A stretch of 64,000 nucleotides of DNA from Brevipalpus yothersi (GCA_003956705.1 QZCP01000223.1:332364-396363), one strand, 5' to 3'; positions 46,220-58,415 are shown, numbered from the stretch's first letter. Made by a program: numbers and translations. The notes: generated by a model not told the origin, from the sequence alone.

Positions 46220-48281
46220 ACACACACACACACACATAAAATCATTTTGCTGAAAAGATCAATCTCGAACTATCCCAAATCATCGTTCTTCTCTTCTCTT
46301 CACCAACACACACACTCTCTTATTTCAGCCCTTTCCAAAAATTCCCACCATGATGACCAATTTTCTTACTTCCATCTTACTCTCCTTCTTCTTCTTCATT
46401 TACTGTCCTACAACACCGTCAACAAAACGAGAGTCATTACCCACCTATTAACAACTCATGAAGAATGCTATTAAATGATCCCTTTTCTCATCATCATTGG
46501 GCGGAAAGGAATCCGCAACATGCTCGTTGAACTTGATGTTCTCTGGTCAATCGGCTTTCCGGTCGATATTAATTATAAATAATGATAATAATAATATTAA
46601 TGATAATCAACGCCAAGAGGAAAACCATCCAGCAATAGCCATTTCTAATAACTCATTTTTTTCTCATTCCTGAATGTCATGTCCCATACTATGTGGCTCA
46701 TATTTGCTGAGAATGTTGAAGAATCACTTTTCTTTTACTTTTTTTAGCAAATTATTTTCGTATTTTTATTATTAATTTAGTGAGAGCCACTGATTTACAA
46801 GCAAGAATATTCATAAATTTTTGCCTTCAAATACTTAAGTGAAAAAGAATTCATGCCTCTAAGAACCTTTCAAACATCCATCTATTCTCTGGGAAATATG
46901 AAGTTTTCCATGAAATATGAACAGTTGAAAGTATTTTCGAGGCTTATTCTTAGTGACAACAGCTTTTTATTGCTCCTCACATATGTTTTCTCTTCCCTCT
47001 TTTCCGTCAATTTTCTCTCTTAATTATTTTGAAACTCATTGAGTGACCATCAATGTTCGAACTCGGTAATCATCGAAAAAAAAGACGAGCTCTCATGCGA
47101 CCAAATATGTACTTTTATTTTATAAAACAGAAAAAAATGAGAACAATTCATTGGTTCATGAAAATGATTGGCATGTTTTTATTCCCAAAAATCTTATCAC
47201 GATGAGGTTGACTTTTTCGGGGACTCAAATCATATTCTTATTTCTCTCTCTCTATCTCTCTCTCTCGCTCTCTCTCTCTCAACGATTAAAATTTGTGAGA
47301 AGTCAATTCATGAACATGGTAGGTTAGCAGATGATATCACAGCATAGAGTATTTGATGTTATGAAAAGAATTACTAGACTTTCGAGTGGAAGTATAACAC
47401 TTTCATTTTATTGAACTGTTACAAAACTAAATCTCACTAGAAGACCATGAAGTGCACTTTCACAACAAGTGACCTCTGATCACAATTGGGGAAGAACAAT
47501 ATGCATAAGGGCACAGATCTTGGAACAGTATTATCTTAGGCTTTTTTGATGAGGAAAGAATTTATTTTAAGGAGGGTTTTATCTTATTAGCTTTTTGATA
47601 AGAAGCTAAACATTCCCGATGAATTCATGATCTTCAGAAGTATGAGACACATGGAGGGCTCACTCACAACTTGTTAGTACAAATTTCGACTAGCGCAAGA
47701 GGACATTGAGCCAATCTGGATGACTTTTTCAATGATTCATATATAGACGAGGAAAGATCGTAAGAAGAGCAACTGTCCAATACGACCGACAATGATACAC
47801 TGTATGATGAGCTCAGCATTTCATGATGAAATAATCAAAATTTCAAGCTGAAAGGAGAAAGGTTCGCTGATAGACGTTTCATGGGTTAAAAAAGAGGTGA
47901 TAAACTTTGAAGTACTGTATTTGAATTGGGATGGATGAGTAGTCGCTCAAAGAGAACTGATAAGATTTTGAGTAGAAATAACGGAATTTAAGGAAGTCAT
48001 TAGATCAGCTCAACTGTGGGAGATCATTACTGTGACACTGAAAGTCTGATCATAATTAACATGAAGCACAACTTCGAAAATCTTTTGCCCTGAGGAAAGT
48101 ATGACTCTCATGATAATTATCTAGCACAATGAAGTTAATAATCACTGAAAAGGAGCCAAATGAAAGAACTACGATATTTTGAACCTATTTAAGGGAATTT
48201 AAAATCTCCTCGACTTTACTTAACGTAACGATCGATATGGATCAGAGTATTTTAGAGAGATCATTTAGAATTGCGTTCACT
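46220..48281. other. Intergenic region between convergent genes
   Basis: This holds the 3' flank of the secreted protein gene, with CA repeats at about 46220-46236, and the 3' flank of the XK-related gene. A (CT)n-like tract lies near 47243-47280. No gene is seen. Confidence 0.6.
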
Positions 48282-49904
48282 TCAAACGCTTGTAACTGGC
48301 ACTTGCGTTGATAAATTATGGCCCTCATCGATGGTATGGGAAGATGTTTGAGTGCGAGACCAACGAGACTTTCGACTTGTGTCTCTGAATGAAGACTTGC
48401 TTGTAGGAGTAGAGATGGGGGCAGCGGGACGAGGATGTAAAACCCTTCCATGATTGGTCGATGACACACTTCGATTGTTTCCCTTTTTACATGTGCGTGC
48501 CTCATGGTTTGAATCATCACCCCTATCATTTCCTCGATTACGGAAGACTTTTATATCACCGGAAGGGTGAAGTAGCAAATAATATGAGATCATAAATAGA
48601 AGGCCAGTGAAAAAGCTCAAATAATGGCCAATAATGGCAGGATAACGATACCAAATATCTTCTGGAGCCTTGATGTACCATAGAACCATTAATAAAGTAT
48701 TTTCACAGAACATAAATATGTAGAAAATTGTGTACCGATATCGAGTTGGGCTATCAACAGGATTGAAGTAGCAAAATATGAACATTACTGCGAGTACAGC
48801 ATCGTAGCCAAGTTCTTCGAACTTGTTGGCTGAAAATGCACAAAATGTTGTTTTCATGGACACAATCCATAGGAACATGATGAAACAGTGAATACCACAC
48901 ACAATGCTGATGTACCAATTATAAACTGCCGCAAAGAGAGCCAAAGCTAGTACACGAGCAGCAATGACAAAAAGTCTCCACAAAAATTGTACAGCAATTC
49001 CTTGCCAAGAGAGAGGAGTTTTGTTGGGAAGCGAAAGTCTCAAGGAACGTTGATAAGAGACAAGCGACCATGACAATGATACTAGAGATGCAATGCAAGC
49101 AGCAATTTGAGTAAGAACCATGAGAGGATTGTCTGCTGATTCGGAGGGCTTAACTGCGAGAATATATATCTGTAGTACCAGTTGGGGTGCCGCTTCCATG
49201 AAACATTCGAATAATCGCAAAAGAGTCGCATCTGTATCTTCGTATACCATAAAATGGTAATACTTTTTCTGTTCAAGCTTATTATTTGAATGACGCAAAA
49301 ACTTGATCCCATATTTGAGTGAGTCAATGTATCGCAAAATAGGGCCAAGTTGGAACAAGAGAAATAAAATTCTCAGAGTCCATTGACCGGTAGAAACTGG
49401 AGGTGAACCTATTTCTTGTGCATCAAGCACATACCAACGTAAACTGATGCCTGTCATGACAAAAGTTGGAATAAGAATGAAGGTTATGGTTAAACCAAAA
49501 TACCAGAAATCACCACTTCGATAGTGGATGGTCGCCACCGCAATATCGGTACCAATATCAAAAAGGAAGCTCCCGATAGAAAAAAGGATACCCAAAATAT
49601 CTATCCAATTGAATTTCATTTCCTCTGGTATATAATCAATTCTATCATTACCATCATCATCGGTGACGGATGTTCGGTGAGATACCAAGGAACAGCGAGC
49701 AGGACTTCGAGAGTAGTAATGACTGTTACTCCTTTTGGCGCCCAGCCGTTGATCATTCATAGTTTCATCTTGACATTGGTCATGAGAGGTACATATATTT
49801 GGATGATGATGGGGTGGATGATCATGAGATGAACTTGGACTTTCACCAGCTAGAAGATGGTTTGCACCTTCTTCGCTTTCATTTATACAATTGGTTGGGG
49901 ACAT
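48282..49904 (-). CDS. XK-related protein (Xkr/CED-8 family)
   Basis: A single-exon frame of 540 residues from ATG 49904. A hydrophilic N-terminus of about 95 residues, rich in His, Ser and Asp, precedes the conserved start of the XKR domain (NWIDILGILFSIGSFLFDIGTDI). About eight to ten membrane segments follow, with family motifs such as FECFMEAAPQLVLQIYI, SW.LVSYQRSLRLSLP and FNPVDSPTRYRYTIFYIFMFCEN. The C-terminus of about 90 residues is Ser/Arg-rich and cytoplasmic. Xkr proteins with XPLAC or basigin-type partners scramble plasma-membrane phospholipids; Xkr8 and nematode CED-8 are activated by caspase cleavage in dying cells. I see Asp-rich stretches at both ends but no site I can call a caspase site. 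The specific subfamily is open. Confidence 0.85.
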   Translation of the reverse strand: MSPTNCINESEEGANHLLAGESPSSSHDHPPHHHPNICTSHDQCQDETMNDQRLGAKRSNSHYYSRSPARCSLVSHRTSVTDDDGNDRIDYIPEEMKFNWIDILGILFSIGSFLFDIGTDIAVATIHYRSGDFWYFGLTITFILIPTFVMTGISLRWYVLDAQEIGSPPVSTGQWTLRILFLLFQLGPILRYIDSLKYGIKFLRHSNNKLEQKKYYHFMVYEDTDATLLRLFECFMEAAPQLVLQIYILAVKPSESADNPLMVLTQIAACIASLVSLSWSLVSYQRSLRLSLPNKTPLSWQGIAVQFLWRLFVIAARVLALALFAAVYNWYISIVCGIHCFIMFLWIVSMKTTFCAFSANKFEELGYDAVLAVMFIFCYFNPVDSPTRYRYTIFYIFMFCENTLLMVLWYIKAPEDIWYRYPAIIGHYLSFFTGLLFMISYYLLLHPSGDIKVFRNRGNDRGDDSNHEARTCKKGNNRSVSSTNHGRVLHPRPAAPISTPTSKSSFRDTSRKSRWSRTQTSSHTIDEGHNLSTQVPVTSV

Positions 49905-51200
49905 TTTAGATTTTGAGATGGCTCATTAAAATGCACACAGAATTTCAGTAATTCATTGAGGTAGAGCAATGGCGGGATCAACTGATTAGACGGAGAAGTA
50001 TAACAATTTTCTTAACAAGTGGTTGATGAAGAAAATTCTATGACAATTTCTATCGGTTAGTTTATCGAATGTGGGGCTTAGAAAATTCACAATCAAGTAG
50101 CGGTTGAATCCGATGAGAAGAGTATATTGACAGTGAGGTATGCACGATAGATTTTTTTTGCAGATGGACAGAATGAAAAACTTTAGCCTTTAGCAGAAAG
50201 AATGACAAAGAGTGTCAGTTTTGACTTGATCGGAATAAAATTCGAAAATCACAACTTTCTTACCTCAATTTTCCTTCAAAAACTTGGGATGATCATCATC
50301 TATTGTCCGCAAACCACTGCCGACGATACATAAATTTCATCCAAATTTTCTTACACATTATTTCATCATCAATTGTAATCTTGCACCTCCAGCATCTATA
50401 CAATGGTAATCACAATTAAGGCAAAGATGATATATACCAAAATATAGGCAGCATGATGATGATTAAAATAGGGTCAAGAAGACACTTGAAAAATAAATGA
50501 TCTATCTCTCTCTGTATGCACATACACCACAGAAACAATGTCTCAGAATGACTCAACAGCTGATGATTTGATTTTCATCATCATTACACAAAGCAATGAA
50601 GTGAACGATCATTGTTGAATCATTGAATAAAAGAGGGAGAGAAAGAGAGAGAGACAATCGATTTTAATCGCAATATGCCCCCACTTAATTATTTGTTCCC
50701 ACCAAATAATTGTGTCCACACAATGATGTTGATTGCCATCATCCTAGACAATATTTTCATCTCTCTTCTCTCTCTTCGATCAAAAATGTGTTGATCTTGC
50801 AACTTGTCTTGTGTGAAGAAGAAAAAATTTTTTCACAAGTTTTTAGTGTCTAGTGTCTAGTTTTAGTGTACTAAAACTAGAACTTTTTGCCTTTTTTTTA
50901 TTCCTCACCAGAGAGCTGTACTGAGGCGTGTAGTGAAAAAATTTTCATAGAGATCGATATTTTTTGATCAGTATCCATCAAGTGAGACGATACTTGTACA
51001 CTTCCGGCTGTTAGTAGTTGAGCTTGTTAAAGTTCCTTCATTTTGATTTTACATTTTTCATTTCATTTCTTTATCATTTTTTTTTCTTCTTCTTCTTCTG
51101 TTGAAGTGTGTGTTTGTGTGATTTACACCGACATTCATCTCTCCATCCACTTATACATTTCAAGGGTAATCAAGCAGCTATAGTACAGTGACACCTGAAT
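49905..51200. promoter_or_regulatory. Divergent promoter region of the XKR-like and eIF5A genes
   Basis: These 1.3 kb separate the two divergent start codons. They contain a perfect 24-bp palindrome at 50857-50880 and a pyrimidine tract at about 51075-51100 that suits the 5'UTR of a translation-factor gene. No further gene is seen. Confidence 0.5.
50857..50880. repeat. 24-bp palindrome (11-bp arms, 2-bp centre)
   Basis: CTAGTTTTAGT-GT-ACTAAAACTAG, preceded by two GTGTCTAG-like repeats. It lies 320 bp upstream of the eIF5A ATG. Confidence 0.7.
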
Positions 51201-52090
51201 ATGGAACTAGATGGTGGTGATGATTATCAGGGTGCCTCCGCTGGAGCATCGGCAACCTATCCAATCCAATGTTCTGCACTACGTAAAAACGGTTTCGTTA
51301 TGATCAAGAATAGACCATGTAAAATTATGGAAATGACCACTTCCAAGACTGGTAAACACGGTCATGCCAAGGTGGGTAAATTGGATCAGTCATGACACTT
51401 TAGGGTGAACCAATCGTAATTGTAAAAGTAGTAGCCATACCACACTCGGTGGTCAAGCTTTTGCTAGCACATACATGCAGCTTGCTTATGATTGATCAAA
51501 TCATAATCAAATCTAATCAAATCCGAATTGAAGAGGAAATCTGTTGGCCTTTTTTAACTCTTATTAGCGATTTCATCTCTGATTTTTCGCGTCGTCGTCC
51601 AATCACATGCATTTCTTTGAACGCTATTTTTCTTTCCATCTCAACAGGTTCATCTCGTTGGATTGGACATATTCAACAACAAGAAATACGAAGATTTGTG
51701 TCCTTCTACGCATAATATTGATGTCCCCAACGTTTTTCGTACTGATTACACTGTAAGTGTGTCCATGCCTTCCCAGTGAGCTATATTATTTCATCATCTT
51801 TGCTCTCTTTTCTCTTCGATATAGTTAATTGACATTAGTGACGATGGTTTTTGCTCTCTCATGAACGAAAAAGGCGATACTCGGGATGATCTCAGAATTC
51901 CAGAGGGTGAACTCGGCCAAAAGATCCAAGATGAATTCAAGAAGGAGGATAACACTGTCATTGTTAGTTGAATTTTCATTTACTTTTCCTAACTCCATAG
52001 ACTAATAACTTTGTTTCGTTACACTAGGTTACCGTCATGCGTGCAGTGAACGAAGAAGCAATCATTGCCAGCAAGAACGCCTCATCATAA
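51201..52090 (+). CDS. EIF5A: Eukaryotic translation initiation factor 5A
   Basis: Exons 51201-51371, 51648-51752, 51825-51962 and 52028-52090 all join in phase 0, giving 158 residues. The hypusine loop TSKTGKHGHAK is intact, with the modified lysine at about residue 52. VHLVGLDIFNNKKYEDLCPSTHN and the OB-fold C-terminal part (LIDISDDGFCSLM...) follow. eIF5A binds the ribosome E site and relieves stalling at proline-rich and other difficult sequences; the lysine is converted to hypusine by DHPS and DOHH. The first two introns interrupt the conserved hypusine and OB regions. Length agrees with the family (about 154-160). Confidence 0.95.
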
Positions 52091-52115
52091 ACCCTCGTGG
52101 AAATAATAATTTCTC

Positions 52116-52121
52116 AATAAA
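52116..52121 (+). terminator. Poly(A) signal of eIF5A
   Basis: AATAAA 26 bp after the stop codon, implying a very short 3'UTR. Confidence 0.55.
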
Positions 52122-52916
52122 TTTACATTCGTTTGATTTGTATTCGTTCATGGATATAGCGACGAATGATGAATCGTTTGCTTACTAAAGTCTTTCTCAA
52201 AAAAAATCGTTTCCTTCTCTTGATTTATCTATCTAAAATTTGGGCATGTTCCTACCACAACCAGATCGGATACATGTATTGAGCTTTTTTCTCATGCCGA
52301 ATTAGAATAAGAGTAGGGATCATGATAAAATATTTCACCATTGTCGCCTTTAGGCTGTGCATGTCCTTGTTCAGTTCCTAATAGGGCCTTGGTAATCAAC
52401 TATCCAACCATTAGCTATTAGCTCCTACTAATCCAACTACCCTTGACCTATGGTGAGGGTCTTTTCATGACGACTTTGTTCACTAGCCTCCACGAGCTTG
52501 TGTGAGGAGAAAGAGAACCATCAACATTGAACCGCTTAGTTTTTTATAAGAATCTATCTTCTTACAGATCAGATTGAATTGTAAAGCATACCTTGTAGCA
52601 TTTTCAACATCATCTTCAAAACTAAGCTCTCTAATTTAGCCTTGCAATTGCCCACACTTTGGGTTTTTAACTCAGGTTAATCTACTTAAACCACCTGTAC
52701 TTGTCTCTTAGAGGCAAGATTCAATGATCTCATATTTTGAGAAACGAATTTGTGAGATCATAGAGAGACTTTTCAAGCCTGAAAAAAAGTGAAAGGTTAA
52801 CAAATTAATCACATTGTAAACGAGGTCGATGCAAGAGTAAGACTTGCCATTTAGCCAAAAAGTCATTTATTACAAGTTAAAAATCTATTGAATCATAAGT
52901 CAGGATAGATTATCAT
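52122..52916. other. Intergenic region between convergent eIF5A and CPSF3
   Basis: No gene is seen. This contains the 3' flanks of both genes. Confidence 0.6.
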
Positions 52917-55042
52917 TTAACTGGCTGGGCTGATCATCAATTTATCATTTTCAGATAGAAATCTCTCGAAAACAGGGGTAGAAAAAACACATTGAAGTTT
53001 AAATTTTGCAGAATTATCTTCAGATGAGATTATTTCCTTCTTATATAAATTGAACCTGACACTGGACTCATTTACGGTGAGTGAAAAGATACCTTCACCT
53101 TCGTCCTTTATACTGTCAGCCTCAAGGATGCTTTTGATGATGTTCAAAACGTCTTCCTCGCTGGGCTTGGGTAAATCTTTGTCAGCCCCTGTGTATCTTA
53201 ATAATAGAGCAATCACAGCATTGACACACATTCGTCTTCGTCTATCAGCCTCCCAAACCAGAGTGACAGAACATGGAGTATGAGGAAAAATATTTATCTC
53301 TGGATCAAGACGAACAAACTTAATTTGTTCACGACCAATGATTTTGGCTCGAAATTGGGACAGAACACGGACAATGTCTTCGAGAGTTCCGAAGAAAGGC
53401 ACATGTAACTTAAACTCAATCGTACTAGTTGGTATGTCCAGATATTTTTGCAAATCAGAAGGATCCATGAGATAGTATTGATTGTCTCTTCTTGCCAAGA
53501 CCCCTGAAAGTTTTTGGCCAGGAGTAGGTGATTTTTCAGCCAATTTGCCCATTACTTTTACGATGGGTGCAGTAGGAAAGTTAAAGTAGATAGCTTGAGA
53601 GTTAGCTGGAGTGTAAATTTCAGGCTTCCAATCACTATCACGACATTCGCGAAGCAACGAATCTCGAAGACGCTCCATCTCGGCTGCTTCACCATGCACA
53701 AGAACGATGTTTGAAGGGCGAAGAAGATTAATGAATCCTGAATTCTGTATATAATCAACATGGGCTGAAAATGATATGTGTTCTATTTTACAATTTCGAG
53801 GAATGTTTTGCCCGTTAGTTGTGGTGATTGTGGCTGGCTCGTCCAGTATTTGTTTAGCTAAGGTTCCTTCAACATTGTAACCAGCGATGATGCAAGTGTT
53901 CTTAGGATCACCACACCAGGCTTCGAAAAGTTCTCGAGAGATTCCACTTTGCATCATTCCCGGCGAGGCTAGAACAACACAAGGGCCAATATCTTCAAAA
54001 TGATCAAGAGTTTTGAGATTATGAATGAATTTAAAGGAGAACGGCTCCTCATTGATTCGCCTTCTGATTGATTCATTCATTGCGTCGAAGAAAGTCTGAT
54101 AAATACGAAGGCACCTTTGAGCCAAAGCAGAAGCATAATAAATAGGAACTTCATGCAATTCTGGATGAGCTGTCCAGTATTCTTCTAGAATGAGAAGTAG
54201 CTCTTGGGCTCGACCCAGAGCGAATACTGGAATTAAACATCTTCCTCCTCGACTGACTGTCTCATGGATTACACCAGTGAAACGAGATTCTCTGTCCTCT
54301 CGCTTATCGTGAATTTTGGTTCCATAAGTTGACTCTGTTATCAGTATTTGAGGTCGAAAGTCTCTCGGATACTCAGCGGCCATCAAGTGTCGATCCTCCT
54401 CTCGAGAATAATCTCCAGTGTAAAGTATTTTAACACCTCCAATTTCGATTGCGAACATAGCAGCTCCAAGAACATGTCCTGCATGGTAGGCACAAAATTT
54501 GATACCATTTTCCACTTTTGTCTCATGAAAATCAATGCCTGTTATCTTTTTCATTGAATCTTTCAAATCTTTCTCGTCATACAACCGTTGTGAAGCGAAT
54601 ATCTTGGAGACCTTCAAGTAATCCGCAAGTAGCAACCCATAAATGGTTTTGGTAGGATGTGTCATGTAACATGGACCTAGAATCAGGTGGAGAGAGAGAC
54701 ATAAAGACAAAGATTTAATTAGCTACTCTCACATCAGCTGACTTTGACAGTCAGCGAGCATCGATTACACTTACATTTAAGCTGGGAAACTTTGAGTAAC
54801 CATGGAACTCCGCCACAATGGTCAATATGAAAATGAGTGACCAGAAGAAGATCGAATTGAGTGTTCTCATAATCATGATGAGGTAGAGCATCGGCACCGG
54901 TAAGACCAGGATGAAGTCCGAAATCAAGTAGAACTCGTTTACCTTTAAATTCTATCATAATACAACTTCGACCCACCTCTTGTCCACCACCAAAAGGCTT
55001 GATGACCAGCTCATCTTCGGAATTTGGTTGCTGTCGAGACAT
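52917..55042 (-). CDS. CPSF3: Cleavage and polyadenylation specificity factor 3 (CPSF73 endonuclease)
   Basis: Exons 54775-55042 and 52917-54676 (minus strand) join in phase 1, giving 675 residues. This is the endonuclease that cuts pre-mRNA 3' ends before polyadenylation, and histone pre-mRNA 3' ends. The metallo-beta-lactamase motif HxHxDH is visible as THFHIDH at residues 70-75. Then come MTHPTKTIYGLL, YHAGHVLGAAMF, LYTGDYSREEDRHL, the LIPVFALGRAQELLLILEEYW stretch, PGMMQSGISRELFE of the beta-CASP domain, the ISFSAHVDY motif B/C histidine and LVHGE. The C-terminal interaction domain runs from about residue 440. Length compares with 684 in human. It sits head-to-tail upstream of nothing co-transcribed: the next gene on the same strand starts 300 bp further. 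Confidence 0.95.
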
Positions 55043-55345
55043 TTTTGCCTACACACACAGTCACACTAATGATCAAAAATTAACCATAGAACTATATTCT
55101 GATCACGATTAAACATGATATCATGCTCGAGTGTTTACAGTGAAAAAAAAAATTTGTCAACAGTTCAACGCCATCTGCATCGATTTGAATTGCTATTCAT
55201 TTGCAATTCTTTTTGGAATTCATTTTATGATGACAAAAGTTTTGAAGGCCAAATTATTAGATAATGTAAGAGGAGGACGATATTTATTAATCATTTGATG
55301 ACGAAAAATATTCATACAAAACGGTAGAAAAGAAATTCAAAATTA
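55043..55345. other. Short intergenic spacer
   Basis: CPSF3 promoter side, with a CGCCATCTG element near 55170, and the 3' end of the proline-rich gene. Nothing else is seen. Confidence 0.5.
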
Positions 55346-56836
55346 TCAAAAACAACCCTGAACAGGTCTTTTATCTTCATGGAAAGTAATTCGTCTGCGC
55401 TTGTATGGCCTATCTACGATGGAACGATTTGAAGATTCAAATCTAATTTTTCCATCATCTTCATCTCTAGATCTCTTTCTTCTTTTGAAATTAGAGTCAT
55501 CATCCGACTCATCACTCTCATCATCGATGAGGGCAGAAAAATCTTTTTTGCTCTCATCTTCAGTTTCAGAGATGATAAAATTATTTTTGACTGGTTCGTC
55601 CTCAACGGTGAGTTGAGACTTTGATTCCTGTGAAAGCGGGTCGGGGATGAATTCCTCGCTTTGTAGCCTCTGGCTTTCCGGCGAGGATTCATCAGAAATC
55701 CCATAACCTAGAATCTCAGCATCGACAGCCTCGAAATAACCTTCCTCATCACTCTTGAATTCTTCCTCTTCCTCTTCTTCGACGATCGGTCGAGGTGGAG
55801 GTGGTGGAGGTGGTGTAGGTGGTGATGATGAGGGAGTGGACAATTGTGGCTGAGGCGGAGGTCGAGATGGCTGTATCCGCGAAAAAATGGATACTGGTGG
55901 TTGGGGTGATGGTCGCGGCTGTGATGGTCGTGTTTCCAAAGGTGTGGGTAATGGCTCTTGTATTGAAGGTCGTGATTGGGGTTGAGGTGTATTCGGAGGA
56001 GTCGGTAATGATGGTTGTGGTGGAGGCCACGATCTCGGTAATAATGTATCCAGAGGATTTGAAGATGATAATTGCTGCTCTGGCAGTGGTCGGGATTTCG
56101 GTAGCTGTGGTGTGACCAGTGGTCGAGAGGGCTGGGTTTGTAAGGGAGATGGTATTTGTGGTCGAGGTCTTGTTCGTGGTGGCTGTGGAGATGGTGGCTG
56201 TGGTGATGGATCTTTCCGAGACTTTGGAATTTTGTATGTTGACGTGAGGCACTTGGGAGTTGATCTCGAAGATTCATTCTTCTCATTTTTCTCATTTTTC
56301 TCATTTTTCTCATTTTTCTCACCTTTCGACTTGCTGATTTTAACTGGAAGACTTTTTGGAATATCGATAGTTTTTTTGTGAGATTTTTTTGGGCTTTCCG
56401 TCACAATCTTGCACGAATTTGTTGGTGAACCAGATGAACTCTTCTCAGAACGATGTGGGCTTGGGGTCGGAGTTTTAATCAAACTTTTCGTCGAAACTTT
56501 AGATGACTCGAGGGAGCTTTTCTCATGACGAAGTTTAGGTTGTTTTTCTGATCCATTCTTCTTATCATCAAGATTATTTTCACAAACAACCGATTCCTGG
56601 TTCTGATTTGAAACATTCTTTTTCAATTGATACCTCTCAACTAACTTTGGATCTAACTCTAAATCACTCTCGGGAATATCAATAATGGCCTGATGAAATA
56701 GATGTGAATAATTATCAAAAATATTAGGCACAATTTGAATCAATACTTTCATATCATTAATAATAAAATCATTCAATTCATCAACACTATCATAAATCTT
56801 GGGTTTTGTATTCTTACTGAAGGCAGAGGCAGCCAT
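55346..56836 (-). CDS. Proline-rich, acidic, NLS-containing protein of unknown function
   Basis: A single-exon frame of 496 residues from ATG 56836. The first 70 residues may fold (YDSVDELNDFIINDMKVLI... with alternating hydrophobic positions). Then follow a Ser/Lys-rich part, an EKN repeat of five units, about 160 residues that are very rich in Pro, Ser, Gln and Arg, a run of nine prolines and a run of Glu. The C-terminus is acidic, then basic: KRRKRSRDEDD and YKRRRITFHEDKRP. Basic clusters suggest nuclear localisation. RRITF fits the protein phosphatase 1 docking pattern ([R/K]-[V/I]-x-F), which is inference. I recognise no family. Confidence 0.7.
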   Translation of the reverse strand: MAASAFSKNTKPKIYDSVDELNDFIINDMKVLIQIVPNIFDNYSHLFHQAIIDIPESDLELDPKLVERYQLKKNVSNQNQESVVCENNLDDKKNGSEKQPKLRHEKSSLESSKVSTKSLIKTPTPSPHRSEKSSSGSPTNSCKIVTESPKKSHKKTIDIPKSLPVKISKSKGEKNEKNEKNEKNEKNESSRSTPKCLTSTYKIPKSRKDPSPQPPSPQPPRTRPRPQIPSPLQTQPSRPLVTPQLPKSRPLPEQQLSSSNPLDTLLPRSWPPPQPSLPTPPNTPQPQSRPSIQEPLPTPLETRPSQPRPSPQPPVSIFSRIQPSRPPPQPQLSTPSSSPPTPPPPPPPRPIVEEEEEEEFKSDEEGYFEAVDAEILGYGISDESSPESQRLQSEEFIPDPLSQESKSQLTVEDEPVKNNFIISETEDESKKDFSALIDDESDESDDDSNFKRRKRSRDEDDGKIRFESSNRSIVDRPYKRRRITFHEDKRPVQGCF

Positions 56837-58415
56837 GGCTCAAACACCCACACAAACACCGAAAAACGTTGAAATTAATTAAATCAGCAAAATTAAATAC
56901 ATTCACAAACGTGTATCGTCACCACACAAAAAAACAAGAACAAGAACAAGAACAAGAAGAACAAGAAGAGAGGAGAAAAATTTTCCAATAACAAGGACGA
57001 GAAAGCCAAAAATTAGAGATAAAAAACTCTTTCATACATACATGTAAGTGACTGATGCCCTTTGCTCATTTTCTTAGTAGTTAACTAATCATTGATCTAA
57101 GGCAAATGACGAAATATAATCAAGATCACAGCTACCAGAGGTTTCACAGCTATGAGAAGGAGCGTGCATGGGGGTGGCAGTGAGTGAGTCGAGGGGATAG
57201 CACGGATTGATTGGGACACTAGATGGCGCTACTTTGGATCGATTTTCTCGTCGAATTTTAGTGAACAGTTCTGACGAACGGAGAGTGACTTGAGATCTAA
57301 AAATTGCTAACTAGTCGATACTTCAAAGATCTCAACTAGAAAAGTACAGTTTTGCTCGGTAGAAATGATTACGAAAGTGATTTTTTCAGAGTTTCAGAAA
57401 ATATCGGTCCTAAATGATCTGAAGATGAAACTTTTTTTTGATTCAACTGATGAAATTCTCTTCACAATATCAATTTCAAGGCTGGAAAGTTAGTTTCGAA
57501 GTCTTGGAACACCTCTTCACGCTGATATAGCACATTAAAGTTTTTTTAACATGGGACTCAGTAAGGTATCTAGTTCTAATGAAAAGAAATGTCGTTCCAA
57601 GACATCATAATTACATTTTTTGGATGACACTCCGCAGGATCTATCCTGGAAAATCAGATTTATAGTCTTGGACTAGAACTAAGGTCTGATATTTCGATTT
57701 ATCTGAAGAAGTCTATGGGGATCCGCGTAATCAGCGCCATCTATAATCAATTTTTGGAACTTCTGTCGAATTCAGGCCAATTTTCTGGCCTTTTTGCTCG
57801 AAATTTTGAGTTTTTGAGGCTTTTATAATACTCTATTGCCTCGATTCTATGGAAATATCCAGTTTCCAGAAGAAATTTCTGATCATGAAATATTCGTTTT
57901 CTTCATTCAATTTTCCCTCTTCTTTCGCTCTACTTGTTTTTGTCACGTGATAGTGAGTCTTGTTGTGCACGCAAGGGAGAATGGCTGTGAAACCTCTCGT
58001 AGCTCTGATCAAGATACTTTCTCTCTTTCGCTCTCTCCCTCTTACTTTCTCTCTCTTCTCTCTCTTTGCTCTCTCTTTGCTCTCTCCAATAGACGGCAGT
58101 AAAAAAACAGTAAAAATTGTCCTGTTTTTTTAAACTGGATGAGTATGAGTAAGATTGCACTTGAAAATTTTTGTGTGTGTTTAATTATTTGAACATTTTT
58201 CGTTAATTAGTGAGTGAGGTGATATAATCCTGACATTTGAATCATCTTCATCATTTATTTTTATTGTCTTTAGATTGAGGCTCTCGAGTGTCTCGCTGCG
58301 AGTAGGACAGAGAGAGAGAGCGAGAAAGGAAGGTAGAGACAAAGACTTGGATTTTGGTTATTGAAAGATCGAGAAGTTGTTGTTGTTGTTGTGATTCTGG
58401 TTCTTTTTGGTTTGA
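56837..58415. other. Divergent intergenic region with CTCF-like motifs
   Basis: The two flanking genes diverge from here. An ACAAGA-type repeat at about 56934-56965 lies in the presumed 5'UTR of the proline-rich gene. CTCF-like motifs lie at 57216-57232 and 57733-57745. A TTG repeat at about 58378-58391 precedes the NYN gene start. No gene is seen. Confidence 0.55.
57216..57232 (+). promoter_or_regulatory. CTCF-like motif
   Basis: ACACTAGATGGCGCTAC agrees with the animal CTCF consensus (CCASYAGRKGGCRSY) at all but the first base. A second half-match lies on the opposite strand at 57733-57745. Only motif similarity supports this. Confidence 0.4.

Noticed and set aside
48242..48529. 95-residue minus-strand frame
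   Set aside because: It overlaps the C-terminal coding part of the XK-related gene in another frame.
55708..56322. His- and Thr-rich frames on both strands
   Set aside because: They are shadows of the Pro/Ser-rich coding region of the 496-residue protein; low-complexity codons keep all frames open.
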